A DNA stretch of 64,000 bases from Vandiemenella viatica (lineage: Eukaryota > Arthropoda > Insecta > Orthoptera > Morabidae), in the NCBI GenBank assembly GCA_031002005.1, contig CM061920.1:48958610-49022609 (forward strand), read 5' to 3'. The notes under the pieces are model-generated. The model was given only the letters and a program-made list of their open reading frames with translations, ran no database searches and was not told the origin of the DNA. A program made the translations under genes and the position numbers. Positions 1 through 11,952 of the stretch are shown here, piece by piece. Within the stretch, counting starts at the first letter, position 1. Each line of letters opens with the position of its first letter.

Positions 1-1389
1 CACTGGTCTTGAAAATTAAATCAGATTGGACAAGAATTAGAGTTATTCGTAACATTAAACATAGGACTCACAAATTAGAAGAGAACGTCTGTCATAGAAT
101 ACTACCTCTGATTGAGAAATGATCATAATCAATTACTGCATAAAATTCGCCCTAGTAGTAGAGGAATACGAGTCCTCCCAATCAATCTCTTATTGCAGGA
201 ATATTCTGTAAACAGCTTGCATAAAGAAAATACGTTCGCGAGTTCAGTGCTACTAACAAATTGTCTCTAAGTACAGAATACTCTAACCAAAACAACTTCC
301 AAAATTTGTACTACTTAGGAAGTTGGCAGCCATGTGAATTACGAATCTTTACCTCGAATCTAACGACGTCGTAAGCTCCAGTCGATCCAAAAGTTAGTTG
401 TGCAGGGTGAATGCTACGCTTCGAAACAGCATCTTAAAAACATATCCGAATCAAAATTTATGAACTTGGTTTGGAGCATTTTAGTAAGACTGCGCGTATT
501 TAATGAAATCGTACTGTGTTACCGTTTCGCCCTAATGAAGAGTCATCTTGATTATCTGTGAATTTATTTTAAGGATTACATAGAGAAAGCCAATGAAATG
601 TTAGTTTAGTAGAGATTAATAAGTTTTACACTAATATGAATATGCAGCAAAAATCCCACATTAAATTCTGATTTCTCATTAAAACGGTGGATTTAAAAGG
701 CGTAATAACAAACTAAATACGTGTACAAGAAAGTAAATACCAAATCTCGGGGCTTTATTTAGCTCTGAAAACATATTAAACGAACAGTTTATTGCCACGG
801 AAACAAGTTAATATTTGTACATCAGAACTGATTGAATTTATCGAAAGCATGACTATTATCTGTGTTAACCGCACAGGCCGAGTGCTTATCACCTGCAGTG
901 AGTGTTACGGTATTCGTGTGGTGTCGGACAGCTGATCATAACTGGACCTCAGGTAGTGGGACAGCCACGGATATAATGCAAGCCGCCTCGGCTGATAGTG
1001 GGATCTTATGGGCCAATCACATGGCTAGTTCATCTCACCAGGTAGATCACATGCAGCAGTAAACAACAGCCATAAGTTCCTGTTGCAGAAATCTCGTTTT
1101 GTTAGTGGCGTTCAACATTTCAGATAGTCCCGCACACCACAATAATATCTGTCACTGGCGTACACAGTTTCTTGGAATTGTGGATTCGAAACTTTACGTT
1201 TATTTTTTTATTTGTGTATAGTAGCACTCACAAATTGATGTTTGGTTGTTGCAGCCATGTTATGAAGGAAATTGTAACACTGTAAACGTCTTGAAATGGT
1301 CCATCGTACTTCCTTAGAGGGCACACACTCTACGAAAGAGCTACCCAGTCACAGACAGGAGAATCCTGAAGTCCCCACTTACGGAGTAT
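1..1389. other. No recognisable feature
   Basis: AT-rich sequence with only short chance reading frames. The 66-codon frame at 862-1062 has no recognisable motif. I see no repeat or element here. Confidence 0.6.
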
Positions 1390-1850
1390 GGCGTTTCATT
1401 TGGGATGGTCCCCCTTCAGATGGAAACCCGGAAGTCCAGTTGTAGGATCTTCAATATCTTGATGTTTCACATAGTCCCAGCTTTGTCGCCATTTTTCCTT
1501 GACATCGAAGTCAAATATACCATACCCTACTGGATTTCTGGATTTAAGACGAGTGGAGGGTAGGTTATTTAGGACCTCGTGGATTGGGAAATCCTGTGGA
1601 TGGTCAGGATGATGTAATTTTATCCACTCACGTTCCGTTGCTTCTTGGCGTCTTATCTTTGGAGGTGTATATTGCTGATGATATGTAACCAAAAGACTGG
1701 GGTGGATTTTGGTGTGCCAGTTATTACTCTCGTACACTCGTTGAGATGAACTTCGATTTTTCTAGTGTGAACTTTACCTATTTCATTGCAACGGTTCTCG
1801 TGTTCATGTTCTTTTGGCCCAATGCCGCCATTGTTAAGGTGTACCACACA
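1390..1850 (-). pseudogene. LINE reverse-transcriptase C-terminal fragment
   Basis: Two overlapping minus-strand frames (1653-1847, then 1396-1737) read consecutively as the region C-terminal to a non-LTR reverse transcriptase. The first carries RKIEVHLNECTRVITGTPKS, typical of the thumb/post-RT segment in jockey- and CR1-like elements. The second continues with PPKIRRQEA, a STRLKSRNPV stretch and a WRQSW motif, as these proteins do near their ends. The frame change between them plus the lack of any catalytic RT motif upstream make this a dead, truncated copy. The clade cannot be fixed from so short a piece. Confidence 0.65.
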
Positions 1851-2303
1851 TAACTACTCCTTACGTTTTAAACTACCTTTAACTTTAACTCACTTCATTC
1901 GCTAAAAGTCACTATTACCTCGTATCTTCGAACGGATCGCAAATATTGGAAGATACTTACAAAGCGGTTCCCTGTTCTTGTCTATAAGTATCTAGGCACG
2001 TCCGCACTTTCACTGAAATGTCCGGAATATTGTGCCACGAGCAATGTGATTGAAACTTAAATTTACAAGGATCGATATAATGTAAATAATCCGACTGCTC
2101 AGCGTCAAATAGTGTACAGACAGGTCCGTCAGTAGGGAAAGTTGTGGTACTGCTGTCTGTTATGCTGAAATATCTTTCTTCGTGATATTTTGTAGTATAT
2201 TAATTACTGCATAATCCTAGTCAAACGTGACGTAAGTTTTGGTGAGTACTGACCCGATTTACAGACAAGAAAATCAATTTTCATGATGACCAGAATTAAG
2301 TGT
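1851..2303. other. No recognisable feature
   Basis: Unannotated AT-rich spacer between the LINE fragment and the hAT-like MITE. Confidence 0.5.
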
Positions 2304-2311
2304 CTTGGCGC

Positions 2312-2485
2312 CAGGGCCGGCGTTAGGAGGGGGTAAGCGGATCAAATGTACCCGGGCCCACCGGCTGATGGGGGGCCCCAGGCTTCGAAGCCAAGAATCC
2401 GCCTATTGTCGCCCGGCCAGTTTGTAGAGCTAAAAAAAAAATCGCCCATTTTACCCTGGGACCGAAATTCCTAGCGCCGGCCCTG
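2312..2485. mobile_element. hAT-like MITE, 174 bp
   Basis: The element begins CAGGGCCGGCGTTAGG and ends CCTAGCGCCGGCCCTG, so its ends are inverted repeats of about 15 bp with one mismatch/indel. The flanks are CTTGGCGC (2304-2311) and CCTGGCAC (2486-2493), which match at 6 of 8 bases, as expected for an aged 8-bp target duplication. A CAGGG terminus with an 8-bp duplication is the hAT signature. The interior is GC-rich and has no coding capacity, so it is non-autonomous. Confidence 0.65.
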
Positions 2486-2493
2486 CCTGGCAC

Positions 2494-2705
2494 TGAGAGA
2501 TTGAGGGAGTTCTTGGAACATCCATTAAATTCCCTGGATTTGGCTCCCTCCAAATTATTTCTCTTCCCGAAACGCAAACGCATCGCTGATCGGAATGTTT
2601 CATCGAATAAAAAGGCGAGTCTAACTATTGAGGAGTCTTTTGCGGAATTAATTTGGAAACACTTCGGGAACGGGGCTATGTAAAGACCACTGAAATAAAT
2701 ACATA
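2494..2705 (+). pseudogene. mariner-like transposase C-terminal fragment
   Basis: The frame at 2501-2683 contains FLEHPLNSLDLAPSKLFLFP, the degenerate form of the HPPYSPDLAPSDxxLFP block that carries the third catalytic Asp of mariner transposases. It continues into a region resembling the FSSNEE...FAEL helix and then stops early. Only the last quarter of the protein is present, and further stops follow. The hAT-like MITE lies 8 bp upstream, so the mariner relic may have been the MITE's target or may have been truncated by it. Confidence 0.65.
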
Positions 2706-3254
2706 CGAGAACTTCTTTACAACAATTGCTGGTGTTGCTAACAACTGAATCACAAAACGAAAGAAAACCATTTCTAAAGATGAACCCGACACAGCGAATT
2801 CTTAGAAAAGGAATCTAACGTCCTTTAGGATGGCAAGACTCTTGAGGCTGCAAACTTACTGGAAAAGATATTAAAGCTACGATGAGAGCGAAGAAAAATG
2901 GTTTCTGATGGTGACTTACACTCTGCGAAGCACAGCGTCGATGGAACAGCGCGGTGATAATACAGCAAAGCGTAGCGTGCAAACTTGCTTGATTTCGTCG
3001 CCCCTTTCTTCTCTCTGGTCTACTCAGTCTCAAAAATGGATGTTGATCAATTTATCAGTTGTGTTTATTCTAAAAACTTTCTTTTAGACCAGAAAAAAGC
3101 TGAACAATCGTTTTATCTTAGAAAAGCTATGATATGAGGTGGCTGCAGAAAGTCGATAAATATTGTAAGTTTAATGTTTTATTTCGGATATTTTATCACT
3201 TTTATGAATTAAGAGGTGAAAGGATTCAGGAAAGGATATTATTAGCCTCTTAGA
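2706..3254. other. No recognisable feature
   Basis: No convincing gene or repeat. The frame at 2815-3033 (minus) is low-complexity and unsupported. Confidence 0.5.
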
Positions 3255-3912
3255 ACCAAATGTCAACCTCTCCTTCACGTGGTGCACCCCGTTTGCGCGG
3301 ACAAGGCTCTGGCGACTGAATGATTACCGGGATAAGGAGTCATTCGCTGCTCGCCAATGTCCTCCTGAAAGGAGAGCGGAGGAGCTTAGAGCGGTTTAGG
3401 ACACACTCATGCCATTCGGGTTGGAAATGGCCCCTAAACGCGGATGAGTCAGAAACTATCAACTACATAGGGATGTAGAAGGCAACGGGAAGCCGCTGAA
3501 TTAAAGACCCAAAGGGTATCCCGAGGACATGTAATCCTCTCAAATTACATATATCATGACGGCTTCTTCCTGGGTAAAATATTCCGGAGGTAAAATACTA
3601 CCCCAATCGGATCTCCGGGTGGGGACTACTCAGGAAGGAGTCATCAGAAACATTTTTTTGAGTAGGAGCTTGGAATGTTAGAAATCTTAGATAGGACAGG
3701 TAGATTAGAAAACTTAAAAAGGGGAAAGGAACGACTTAAGTCAAATGCCATTGGGATTAGTGAGGTTAAGTGGAAGGACGCACCGAATAACTGGTCTGGG
3801 AAACACGCGATAATTTCCACACAATCTGGCAATGGAGTTAAGGGTGTAGGATTTTTATGAACAAGAGCGTAGAATAACGGATGAATTATTATCAACAGGG
3901 GATACAGGTAGG
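3255..3912 (+). pseudogene. RTE-like LINE 5' UTR and endonuclease N-terminus
   Basis: From about 3255 to 3660 the sequence looks like the 5' untranslated region of an insect RTE-like LINE, including ATTCCGGAGGTAAAATACTA and TCTCCGGGTGGGGACTACTC. It then reads into the start of the APE endonuclease: GAWNVRNL, then (3675-3860) RTGRLENLKRGKERLKSNAI, GISEVKWKD and a GVGFL segment. This is the order AWNVR / LxxEVKW / KGVG expected at the N-terminus of this endonuclease. It is broken by stops and cut off at about 3912 by a SINE. A second scrap of the same 5' UTR occurs at 13260-13440. Confidence 0.7.
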
Positions 3913-3937
3913 TATCAACTAGATAATATCATGGTCA

Positions 3938-4116
3938 AACCGACGGGAGAGTACGGGGATCAAGGAACGAGAAGGAAAGCGGCCATGACCGTTTGAAGGA
4001 ACCATCCCGTCATTTTCCAGGTGTGATTTCGGCAAACCATGGAAAACGGAGGCCAGGATAGCCGGACAGGGGTTTGAACCCGCGTCCTCCGAATGCCGCT
4101 CGCTCACCACGCTCTG
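3938..4116 (-). mobile_element. tRNA-derived SINE, decayed, truncated tail
   Basis: On the minus strand it starts with a tRNA-like head with a B-box-like GGGTTTGAACC block (4070-4083), followed by the family body (TTTCCATGGTTT equivalent, AAACGGTCATGGCC). The poly-A tail is missing. It abuts the RTE 5' fragment. Confidence 0.7.
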
Positions 4117-6466
4117 ATGACGCGCGGGAGAAGACACGCCAGCCCCACAAGCCCTGCACTGGGTGTTACTCGATAACAAGAGCGAGGTGGCTAGCACTGT
4201 ATTATTGGGTTGTATACGTAACATCTACCTCATCTCTGGCTAATGCCAATGTTGCTACGGTCACATGTCAGTTTGAGCTCCTAGTTCTTCGTTGGTTTCT
4301 GAAGGGCAAGTTGCACTTGAGTATTACTGATAAATTATCACGTGTGTCAAATTCCCGAAATTTGTGCCCATTAAAGCGAAGCATCAACCTGATAACTGAA
4401 ACCAAGTTTCTGATTTAGAGTTATCTTCCTTTCATACATTATGTACAGGTGCCAAGTGTGGGGAACGGCATGAAAACCTAACCTGTATCATCTAACTTGT
4501 GCAAAACAAATTTCTCAGGCAAATTTTAAACGCCCCCCGCTACGTGAAGTTAAAAGAACTAAACAGTGCGACTTCAATTCAGAAGAAATTCGAAGATGGC
4601 GAGACACCCGTATCAAAAAAATAGAAAAATTACCATACACATAGAACAGATTACAGCACATTGGGACATACATTCCCCCGATAATGCACAAATTATCAAT
4701 AATACGAAGCCACATATGAGTTAAATAAATTGTATCAAAAATGAAAAGTAATTCCTATATCCTTGAATGTTGAGGTCGAAGTTTACCCTTAAAATGTGAA
4801 AAAAATTGGTACTTCCTCAAACTTTAACTAGTGTAAGGCGGCCGAAGGCTGCGAAACCTAAGTAAAGCAGAGGGAACAAGAAACTTCTTTCATGTGTTTG
4901 AGATGGTTTCACAAGTTCATGTTACGCGATACCGCTCCCAAAAGAGAGCGCTTGATTAAGTTTCTGAGAGGACACGTGTGGTACTCACGTGGCTGAGCAG
5001 AAGCCTAACCACTGCCTAAATTAGAGCCCAGTCGGCAACACCACAGCGCTTCACTGCGCAGCCTTGCTTCCTCAAGTAGCCGTGCACAACTGCACGTCAC
5101 CTGACAGCCTGCAATGAAGTGACGTGTCAGCATGATCGCGTGTTCAACACTGCTGCGGAAAGCTAATGCTCTCTCAGACACATATAACATTTCTCATACC
5201 TCGGCACTCACACTCCTTGTCACAAAAGCTAGATGACTCCGTGGTTAACAAGCTCCATAGGAGATCAGTGTCGGCCACAGTTTTTGAGGTTCCTTAAACT
5301 CTCGAGGAGAGTGTCAAATAAGTAATCAACATATTTTAATACTATTACGCAGGGAGCATTGATTCGGGGATGGATATGAAAGTATTGATGTTGTATCCCC
5401 TCTAAACGGACTATCGTAAACATTCCACGTAACATGAGTGCAGTATCGCAAAACCAAATTTAAACTTTATTTTTCCACTTATTTTATAGGATTTGTTCGC
5501 AAAGTTTCTTTGAGATCGGGTAAAAACTATAAAACTGTATGTGTCGCCACGCCAACGTTGAAATAATTTTTAAATTTCAAGTGCGAATTTCTCGGTCAGT
5601 AATTATCCAAATGGAATCGGTCCAACAACGTTCGACAGGAAATGTTATAGGCTTTCAGAACATCAATATCCACTTTCGCCGATTTCGCTGCCATTTTTTG
5701 AGATATTTGTCAAAAACTGAATAGTTTCACGTGTAAATTTTGCTTAAAGAGGGTAAGGGGGAAGAAGTGGACTTGGGTTGATCCATAACCGCTGAACTGT
5801 ATCTGCACTAAAAAAAACTTTGTGGCATTTTACGGAGTGTCTCCTAAAGAATTCCAAGTCAGATCGAAATGGAACTATGTCGTGTTTGTGTATTTTGCCA
5901 TGTAATTCAGCACCTTTAATTTGGTTGTTAAATTGTTTGTCATTTCTTTTAATTCAGATTCAGTTTCAAAGTATTTCAGGGCGCTAATGACCCAATTGTC
6001 AACGCGTCCTAAAGCCCAAAAAACAACAACAACAAACTATTTCTTTCATCTTTTGATTGTTTAATAAGTGACCAGTTTGTGATATTTAATTTCATATTTC
6101 GTTATCATTTATAGAAGCCTCTTCATTTGATTTAGATTAATTTATGAAAATCAAATTATTAATAATACAAAATTAAGATGTTTATATTTTTATAATTTCA
6201 AGAAACGTATAAGTAGGTCACAACCGGGGTACCGCATTACTTATAAATATGCTGTGTCGTGATTTTGATACTAAGCAACAAGAACCAGTGGCTGAAGTCT
6301 GGTAACCAAATAGACAGAGCTGAAAATTAGCACGAACTGAAATGACCCTGAAGTTCGTCCTCCTAACAGAGGCCTGGCGTAGAAGGCTCGCCTCATCAGT
6401 GTACAATGTAACAGCGACAATAGTTCCCATTGGTCATGCAATATAAATAAAAATAAAGCGCAAAAT
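4117..6466. other. No recognisable gene
   Basis: Mostly AT-rich unique sequence. Around 5980-6036 a short stretch ending in CAAAAAACAACAACAACAA resembles a SINE tail, but it is too short to assign. Other frames are chance. Confidence 0.5.
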
Positions 6467-6828
6467 AGCGCGTTCATAAACTACGTAGCCCCATTTTGGC
6501 CTTCTCTGAACCCTCTCCTCCCCACGTAGCCTGACGTGGCTTTTGCCTCTACACCCTCCCCCCCCCCCACTTGATTGGCACTTAGCTTGTTCCCCTATTG
6601 ATTCCAGAAGACATTTCGCAAATTACATACGGAGATAATTAAATGACGGAATTAAATATTCACACGCTGCTGTGAGTTCTTTAGCTTATTTCAACTCTGA
6701 CAAACAATATGAATGAGAAGCTATGTGGCTTGGCTCCAAACCCTCCCCCCTCTCCCTACGTACCCCAGCGTAGCTTTCTACCCAACCCCTCCTCCCTAGA
6801 CCGAGCCACGTAGTTTATGGGCACCCCC
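6467..6828. mobile_element. PIF/Harbinger-like MITE, copy A
   Basis: The ends are inverted: CGTTCATAAACTACGTAG on the left and CACGTAGTTTATGGGCACCC on the right. The interior has C-runs and a central stretch (ACATACGGAGATAATTAAAT) shared with the copies at 11555-11949 and 62727-63091. No target duplication is visible for this copy, but the other two show 3-bp TTA/TAA duplications. No coding capacity. Confidence 0.7.
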
Positions 6829-7906
6829 AAACACATGAAAATGTCGTCGTAAATTTAAAACTGGTCTTATAAGATAAAAACTCGTAAAAACGTTTTAATT
6901 GTTGTCAAAACTAGGGCTACACTTACAAAATCATAATTGTTGTGATTTTTTAAAAATACAAATGGCTTTAAAAGAAGGGCAGGAATAGTAAATCAGTTGT
7001 GAAGATGTCGTCAATGCTTTCGAAATTCCTAAGCTCTGGAATTCAAATCTACGTCCTCCACACATAGATTTCGCTGACTACTTTTCAATAATTTATAACA
7101 GCAGAACTTTTTTTAATCTAACAAAACTGCTTTAATTAACTGTAACCCTAACGGTGCCTGTCCTGCCTTCCTTTTAAGATGCGAAATTTCTCGAAAGTGA
7201 GATACTTTTGTTATGGAACTCTGTCGGCAGTCCTCGAATCCCGGCCTCGATTGAAATATACCCGTCCTGTACCTGTGTATAAACTTCTTTTGTGCATGTT
7301 AAGTACGCTAGAATGTTCCGCAGTTTTAATTCCATGATGAACTATCGGTCCCCTTTACCCGGTAAGGTTACCTGGTTAGTTTAGGTATAGAGGCATATTA
7401 CGCGGCCACTTGAATGCCCTGTCATTTAAGCGACAGAAATACATCTCGGGGTCTCGAGACCAACAAGGCCGTATATATTATTAAAACTTTCACTGTGTGA
7501 AGTAGTAGAAAACGGGAGAGGATTATGTGAAACAATAAGCTACGGCTGAGAGATTCAGGGTACCATGAAATGACCTTGAGGGCGAAGCGCTAGGCTCAGC
7601 CGTCGAGGTCAGTAGCCGATGGAGAAGGCGACTCATAGCTCCAAGTGGAGTTCAAAACATTCCTTCCGGGAGAAAAATTGATTACATCTATGGTTGTCTG
7701 TGAGCTTAAGCTATCTGTTTTAGCGGGATACTGCAAAGTTCTTGATGAGAAGCAAATTTAGCTAATAAATATGAGAAATGCCCATTCCCTGTTTATCAGC
7801 GTTTAATCCCGACTCAATGAGAAATCAAAGCTTTCGGCAGTTCGGAAAACAAGAAGTTATAATCCTGTCTGGTGGGTTTCAAAATCAATATACCTACGTT
7901 AGTCTT
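6829..7906. other. No recognisable feature
   Basis: Unique AT-rich sequence between two DNA elements; no supported gene. Confidence 0.5.
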
Positions 7907-9025
7907 AGGCTGGCATTACGCAGTAAAAGATCTTTGACAAAGGTCTTTTATAAAAGATATTTTACAAAATAATTTACAGTGTAATGGAACGTATTTTATG
8001 AAAGATTTCTTTCATAAAATGTAATACGTTGGCACTACATTTGGCAGAATGATGAAATCTTTTATAAAAGTAAACAAAGAAAATGGCGCAAGCAAAGTTA
8101 CCGAAGTTCGTTAGGACTGACCAATCAATTAAAGTCTTTATTTCTTAATGTGAACAGAAGGAAATGTTGTAAAGTCAGAAACATATAGACTATAAGAATA
8201 GAAATAAAAAGGTGGACACTTATGCGAAGATTGCAAGACTAATTAGTTCTATGAAAGAAACCTGTACTGCCGATGACGTGAAAAAGAAAATTGATGGATT
8301 AAGAAGCTAGTAACAGGGGTAACAGGCAGTAACAGTCAGCTTGCGACAGCTAAAAGATACCTGCTGAAGACAGCAGAGCTAGCTGTCGGAACGTCGTGTT
8401 TATACACCACCATCCGGCTGGACACCCGAGAAGATTATATTGTATCAGTACGCCAGGAAAGTATCCACTCACGCATCAGCTAGTACTTGACAGGTTTCTG
8501 GAATAATAGCAGATAGAGTGCACTGGGTTTGTGGGTGCTGTACTACACAATTGCTGGTGGCGGAGCTACACCATAGGGTACAACCCACTGCGCATACACA
8601 GTAAAAATAGACACGCAATAACGTATCATTAGGGCCAAGAGTAATAATTCTTATGTAGATATTTATGAAAATATTGCAGCAAGGATTTATTGGACCAACA
8701 CTGCAGATTCGACCATAATTTTCATAATGAGCCAAGTCCTTACACTTCAGCTCTTTCAATAATTTTGACGAATTCCTTTCGTATAAAGTCTTGAAATCCA
8801 TGGCCTAACCCAAATAGTTTAGTTCTTTCGTTTTCCTTAAAAATTGTGATAGCTGCGGGTACAGATAAGTTTACTTCATTAATTTTAGAGAACTAAGGTG
8901 AAAAATTTTAAGCATTCCAATGGGCCTGATAAAATGTGATGTTATATTTTTTTATAAAATAAGTATGATAAAATCTTTTATCATATTATTTTTGTGAAAG
9001 ATTTTTTGCAGTGTAATGCCGGCCT
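7907..9025. mobile_element. PIF/Harbinger-like element, 1.1 kb, decayed
   Basis: The left end is AGGCTGGCATTACGCAGTAA and the right end, reverse-complemented, is AGGCCGGCATTACACTGCAA, with similarity continuing for about 35 bp. Inside lies a MADF-domain coding remnant (8130-8308, plus). MADF/Myb-like accessory proteins often accompany PIF/Harbinger transposases. The minus-strand frame at 8469-8801 (110 codons) could be a transposase N-terminus, but I see no catalytic motif. No 3-bp target duplication is evident (CTT versus CGA). Confidence 0.6.
8130..8308 (+). pseudogene. MADF-domain remnant
   Basis: One frame reads, across two internal stops, as the MADF pattern: a first helix ending EQKEML, then IDYKNRNKKVDTYAKIARLI and a TADDVKKKIDGLRS end. 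This matches the family's Y-K-D/N-R-N-K-R ... A-Y/W-x-x-I-A ... V-K-K-K-I/W-x-x-L-R-S layout. MADF domains bind DNA. The copy cannot make protein because of stops both inside the domain and right after it. Confidence 0.65.
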
Positions 9026-9360
9026 CGAGGCAGTCTGGTGTTGCTCGTGACTGCGGGACACGTGTCCGAGGCAGCGGGTTCAAGGCGCAGGCAGCCCTTC
9101 CAATTGGAAGGCGTGTGGCAGGCGCTTATGTAAACTGCCAGGTCTAGACTCAGCGGGTGACGCACCAGCATCAGCTGACTGGACCGCGCCTCCGTACACT
9201 CGCTATCACGCCAGACATTAGTCTTATTACATCATCAATATGCGCTAGTTGTAGCGCGGTACTTTCGTAATTAATTTTTGAAACCAGAATTTTTATAACT
9301 GAACCTAAAGCTATTTTTTTTTTTTTTTTTCTGCCACCACGAGCAGTTTTCCTGTTCAGA
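9026..9360. other. No recognisable feature
   Basis: Short unannotated stretch ending in a T-run at 9314-9330. This may be the reversed poly-A tail of the following minus-strand SINE or plain low complexity. Confidence 0.4.
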
Positions 9361-9533
9361 TTCTACGACTCTTCGACATCGAGATCATTAGTGTTAGGAG
9401 GATGCGGATGCAAGCAACGTGAAGGAATTTTGAAGAAACCATCCCGGGATTCGCCTGATTTCAGGAATCTGAACGGCTGGACGGGGATTCGAGTCCGTGA
9501 CCTCTCGAATGCGAGGCGTTCGGTGTTAATGTT
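9361..9533 (-). mobile_element. tRNA-derived SINE, decayed
   Basis: Minus-strand copy. It carries a B-box-like GGACTCGAATCCCCGTCC (9478-9495) and the GGAGG/TCGACATCGAGATCATTAG tail block near 9366. It is shorter than the roughly 245-bp consensus because of internal deletions. Confidence 0.65.
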
Positions 9534-9767
9534 TGTAATCAGTGACATCGCACATTGTTCTAAAGTTATCAAACAACCACTCGAGGCTCATTTTTACAGT
9601 TACAGAGGTAGAATTCATCTTTCTATGTTGGTTTATTTTTGAAGAGACTCATCTTTCAGTATTATTTTGAAGCATTGATTTTTTTAAGACGAAATTAGTA
9701 ATCAGTTTTATAAACGGCCCGGACATATAAGTGTCTTCTAAGCATCCTGCATTGTCTGGACAAGATT

Positions 9768-9991
9768 CAGAACGTGGTGGCTGAGCGGTTAACTCTCTGG
9801 CATCGCATTCGGGAGGACGCCCGCCGGTTCGAATTCCCGTCGGGGCATCCAAATTTTGGTTTTCCATGTTTTCCCCAAATCACTCCAGGCGAATGCCGGG
9901 ATGCTTCCTTCAAAAGGCCGTGGTCGAATAATTTCCCGTTCCTCGCCGCCAGTCCTTTCCCGCCTCTAATGACCTCGTCGTCAAATAAAAA
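9768..9991 (+). mobile_element. tRNA-derived SINE
   Basis: Nearly complete copy. The A-box-like GTGGCTGAGCGGTTAAC is followed by the family's CTCGCATTCGGGAGGACG-type block, a B box (CGGTTCGAATTCCC), the TTTTCCATG...CCAAATCACTCCAGGCGAA body, and the CCGCCTCTAATGACCTCG tail block. Confidence 0.85.
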
Positions 9992-11554
9992 ATAGTACTT
10001 CACACTTTTCTTGCTGGGGTTGATATCTTCTCCACTACGAGTCGTTAAAAGGAGGAAGTAAGATGGAAACAAGCATAACTGCTGTGAATTGTGTTCACGA
10101 AACGTATGTTTTGAGAAAGAATATTGGCACCGGATTCCTCATCTAGACGACTGCAACACAAGTAACAGCATGAATACCTGCTACGATTTGCATGGCGCTG
10201 TTGTTTCATTCTCTTCTGCACCCGCTGCCTGACCATGTTACATTCGACTCTCCCTACACTAATGCGTGCCTGCTATAGCTTGATTCTTATCTAAAATATG
10301 TTCTGCACCTGTATTAAAAATCATCTAATGCAGTGTTTCTCAACCTGTATTCTGTGGACCACGTAGATAATTCAGATGGTCCGCAGACAGAACATTAATT
10401 ATTTACATACCGTGTTCTTCGCGTTTAAAGCTATAAGCGAGTGTAAGATATAAACGCAACTTTTATTAGCCACGAATATTTCAATGACCACACAAAAATC
10501 TGACATTTGCAGGATGAGGATAGGACAGTACTGTTCCTACAATAGCCTATGACCGTTTTCTGAGGATTTCGTAGATGTGAGGATCCTGTAGATATGAAGG
10601 ATCGTGGAATATGGTAGAGTTGGTAATATAAGAGTAGTGAAGAAAACAAAAATAAAAAATATCAGATCTAGTTTTTTATTTTGTGCATGTAAATCGGTGG
10701 CATAGAGTAGCATTCAGCGTACAGGAACATTATTATTCATTTGGTTAACAGTTTTAAGAATCTGTTCAATATAAATTTCACTTTTGATAGCTCACTTCGA
10801 ATTTCATAACTGTGTTTCCGTACGAATTCAAAACATGATTTTAAAATGATTATGTTACGATAAAATATTTCCCAGATGTTAAAGTACATACAGGTAAAAA
10901 ATTAGGTCCTTTCACCTTGAAAATGGCCGAGATACGTTGGTCTAATGAACTCCATTTGACACGTTAAACTCAAAGAACAGTCGTATGTTACAGAAATTGG
11001 TACTATGCAGTAAGATTTCCCTCATGAGAAGATAGAATTATATGTTTTATTGCTAAGGATAATGGATTATTATTTTTTGAAATGGTCTTAGAGCAGATTA
11101 TTTCGGCTGAGAATTTTGTTTTAGCATTTACTGTTTATAACAAATAAAAAACCGCCTATAGAAGTATTTTTCTGTTTCACTATTCTGTAATTTAAATAAG
11201 CCACTAGTTAACCACTGCGAAGATTTTAGTTTTATCTTTTTCTCGAGAACTATTAATAATTAACAGAACAAAACCATATTAACGTTTCAAACGTTTGAAC
11301 ATGATCAATTAAGGTTGCTCATTTATTTCATACGTTTCTTGGATTGAAACACTGTTCAAAATTTGTATATTCATTTATTGACCAGTTCTGTAAATCAGTA
11401 ATGCATCAGTCATTTCATTGCAGAACTAAGAAGCTTGATAATAGTTACTCGCAGAAAAAATTGAAACAAAAGCTGCAAGTAATAAAAATATAGCATGTGA
11501 TTTTCTATTAGTAAAATGTCTTAGAAAGTGAACACGGCCTGGCATTCTCCTTTA
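9992..11554. other. No recognisable feature
   Basis: AT-rich unique sequence with no supported gene or repeat. Confidence 0.5.
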
Positions 11555-11949
11555 GGGAGCGTCCATAAACTACGTAGCGCGGTCTAGAAAAAGGAGGGAG
11601 GAGTTGGCTGGAAAGCTACGCTGGGCTACGAGGGGGGGGGAGGTGTTTCCGAGCCAGGCCACGTAGCTTTTCTTTCATATTATTTGTCACAGTTAAAATA
11701 AGCACAATACATGTGCACAAAGCATGTGAATATCTATTTCCATCATTAATTATCTCCGTATGTAATTTACAATAGTCTAACAAGAGAAAAACGGCACTAA
11801 ATGTCTTCTGGAGTCAATAGGGAAAGAAGCTACGTGCTAGGCGGGGAGGGGGCGGGGAGGGTAGAGACAAAAGAGACGTTGAGCTACATGGGGGCGAGGA
11901 GGGGTTCACAGGAGGCTAAAATGGAGCAACCTTGTTTATGGATGGTCCC
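11555..11949. mobile_element. PIF/Harbinger-like MITE, copy B
   Basis: Begins GGGAGCGTCCATAAACTACG and ends in the inverted equivalent (TTTATGGATGGTCCC). It is flanked on both sides by TTA (11552-11554 and 11950-11952), the 3-bp TWA duplication expected of PIF/Harbinger. The interior is related to copies A and C. Non-coding; the 100-codon frame at 11801-12103 is chance. Confidence 0.8.
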
Positions 11950-11952
11950 TTA

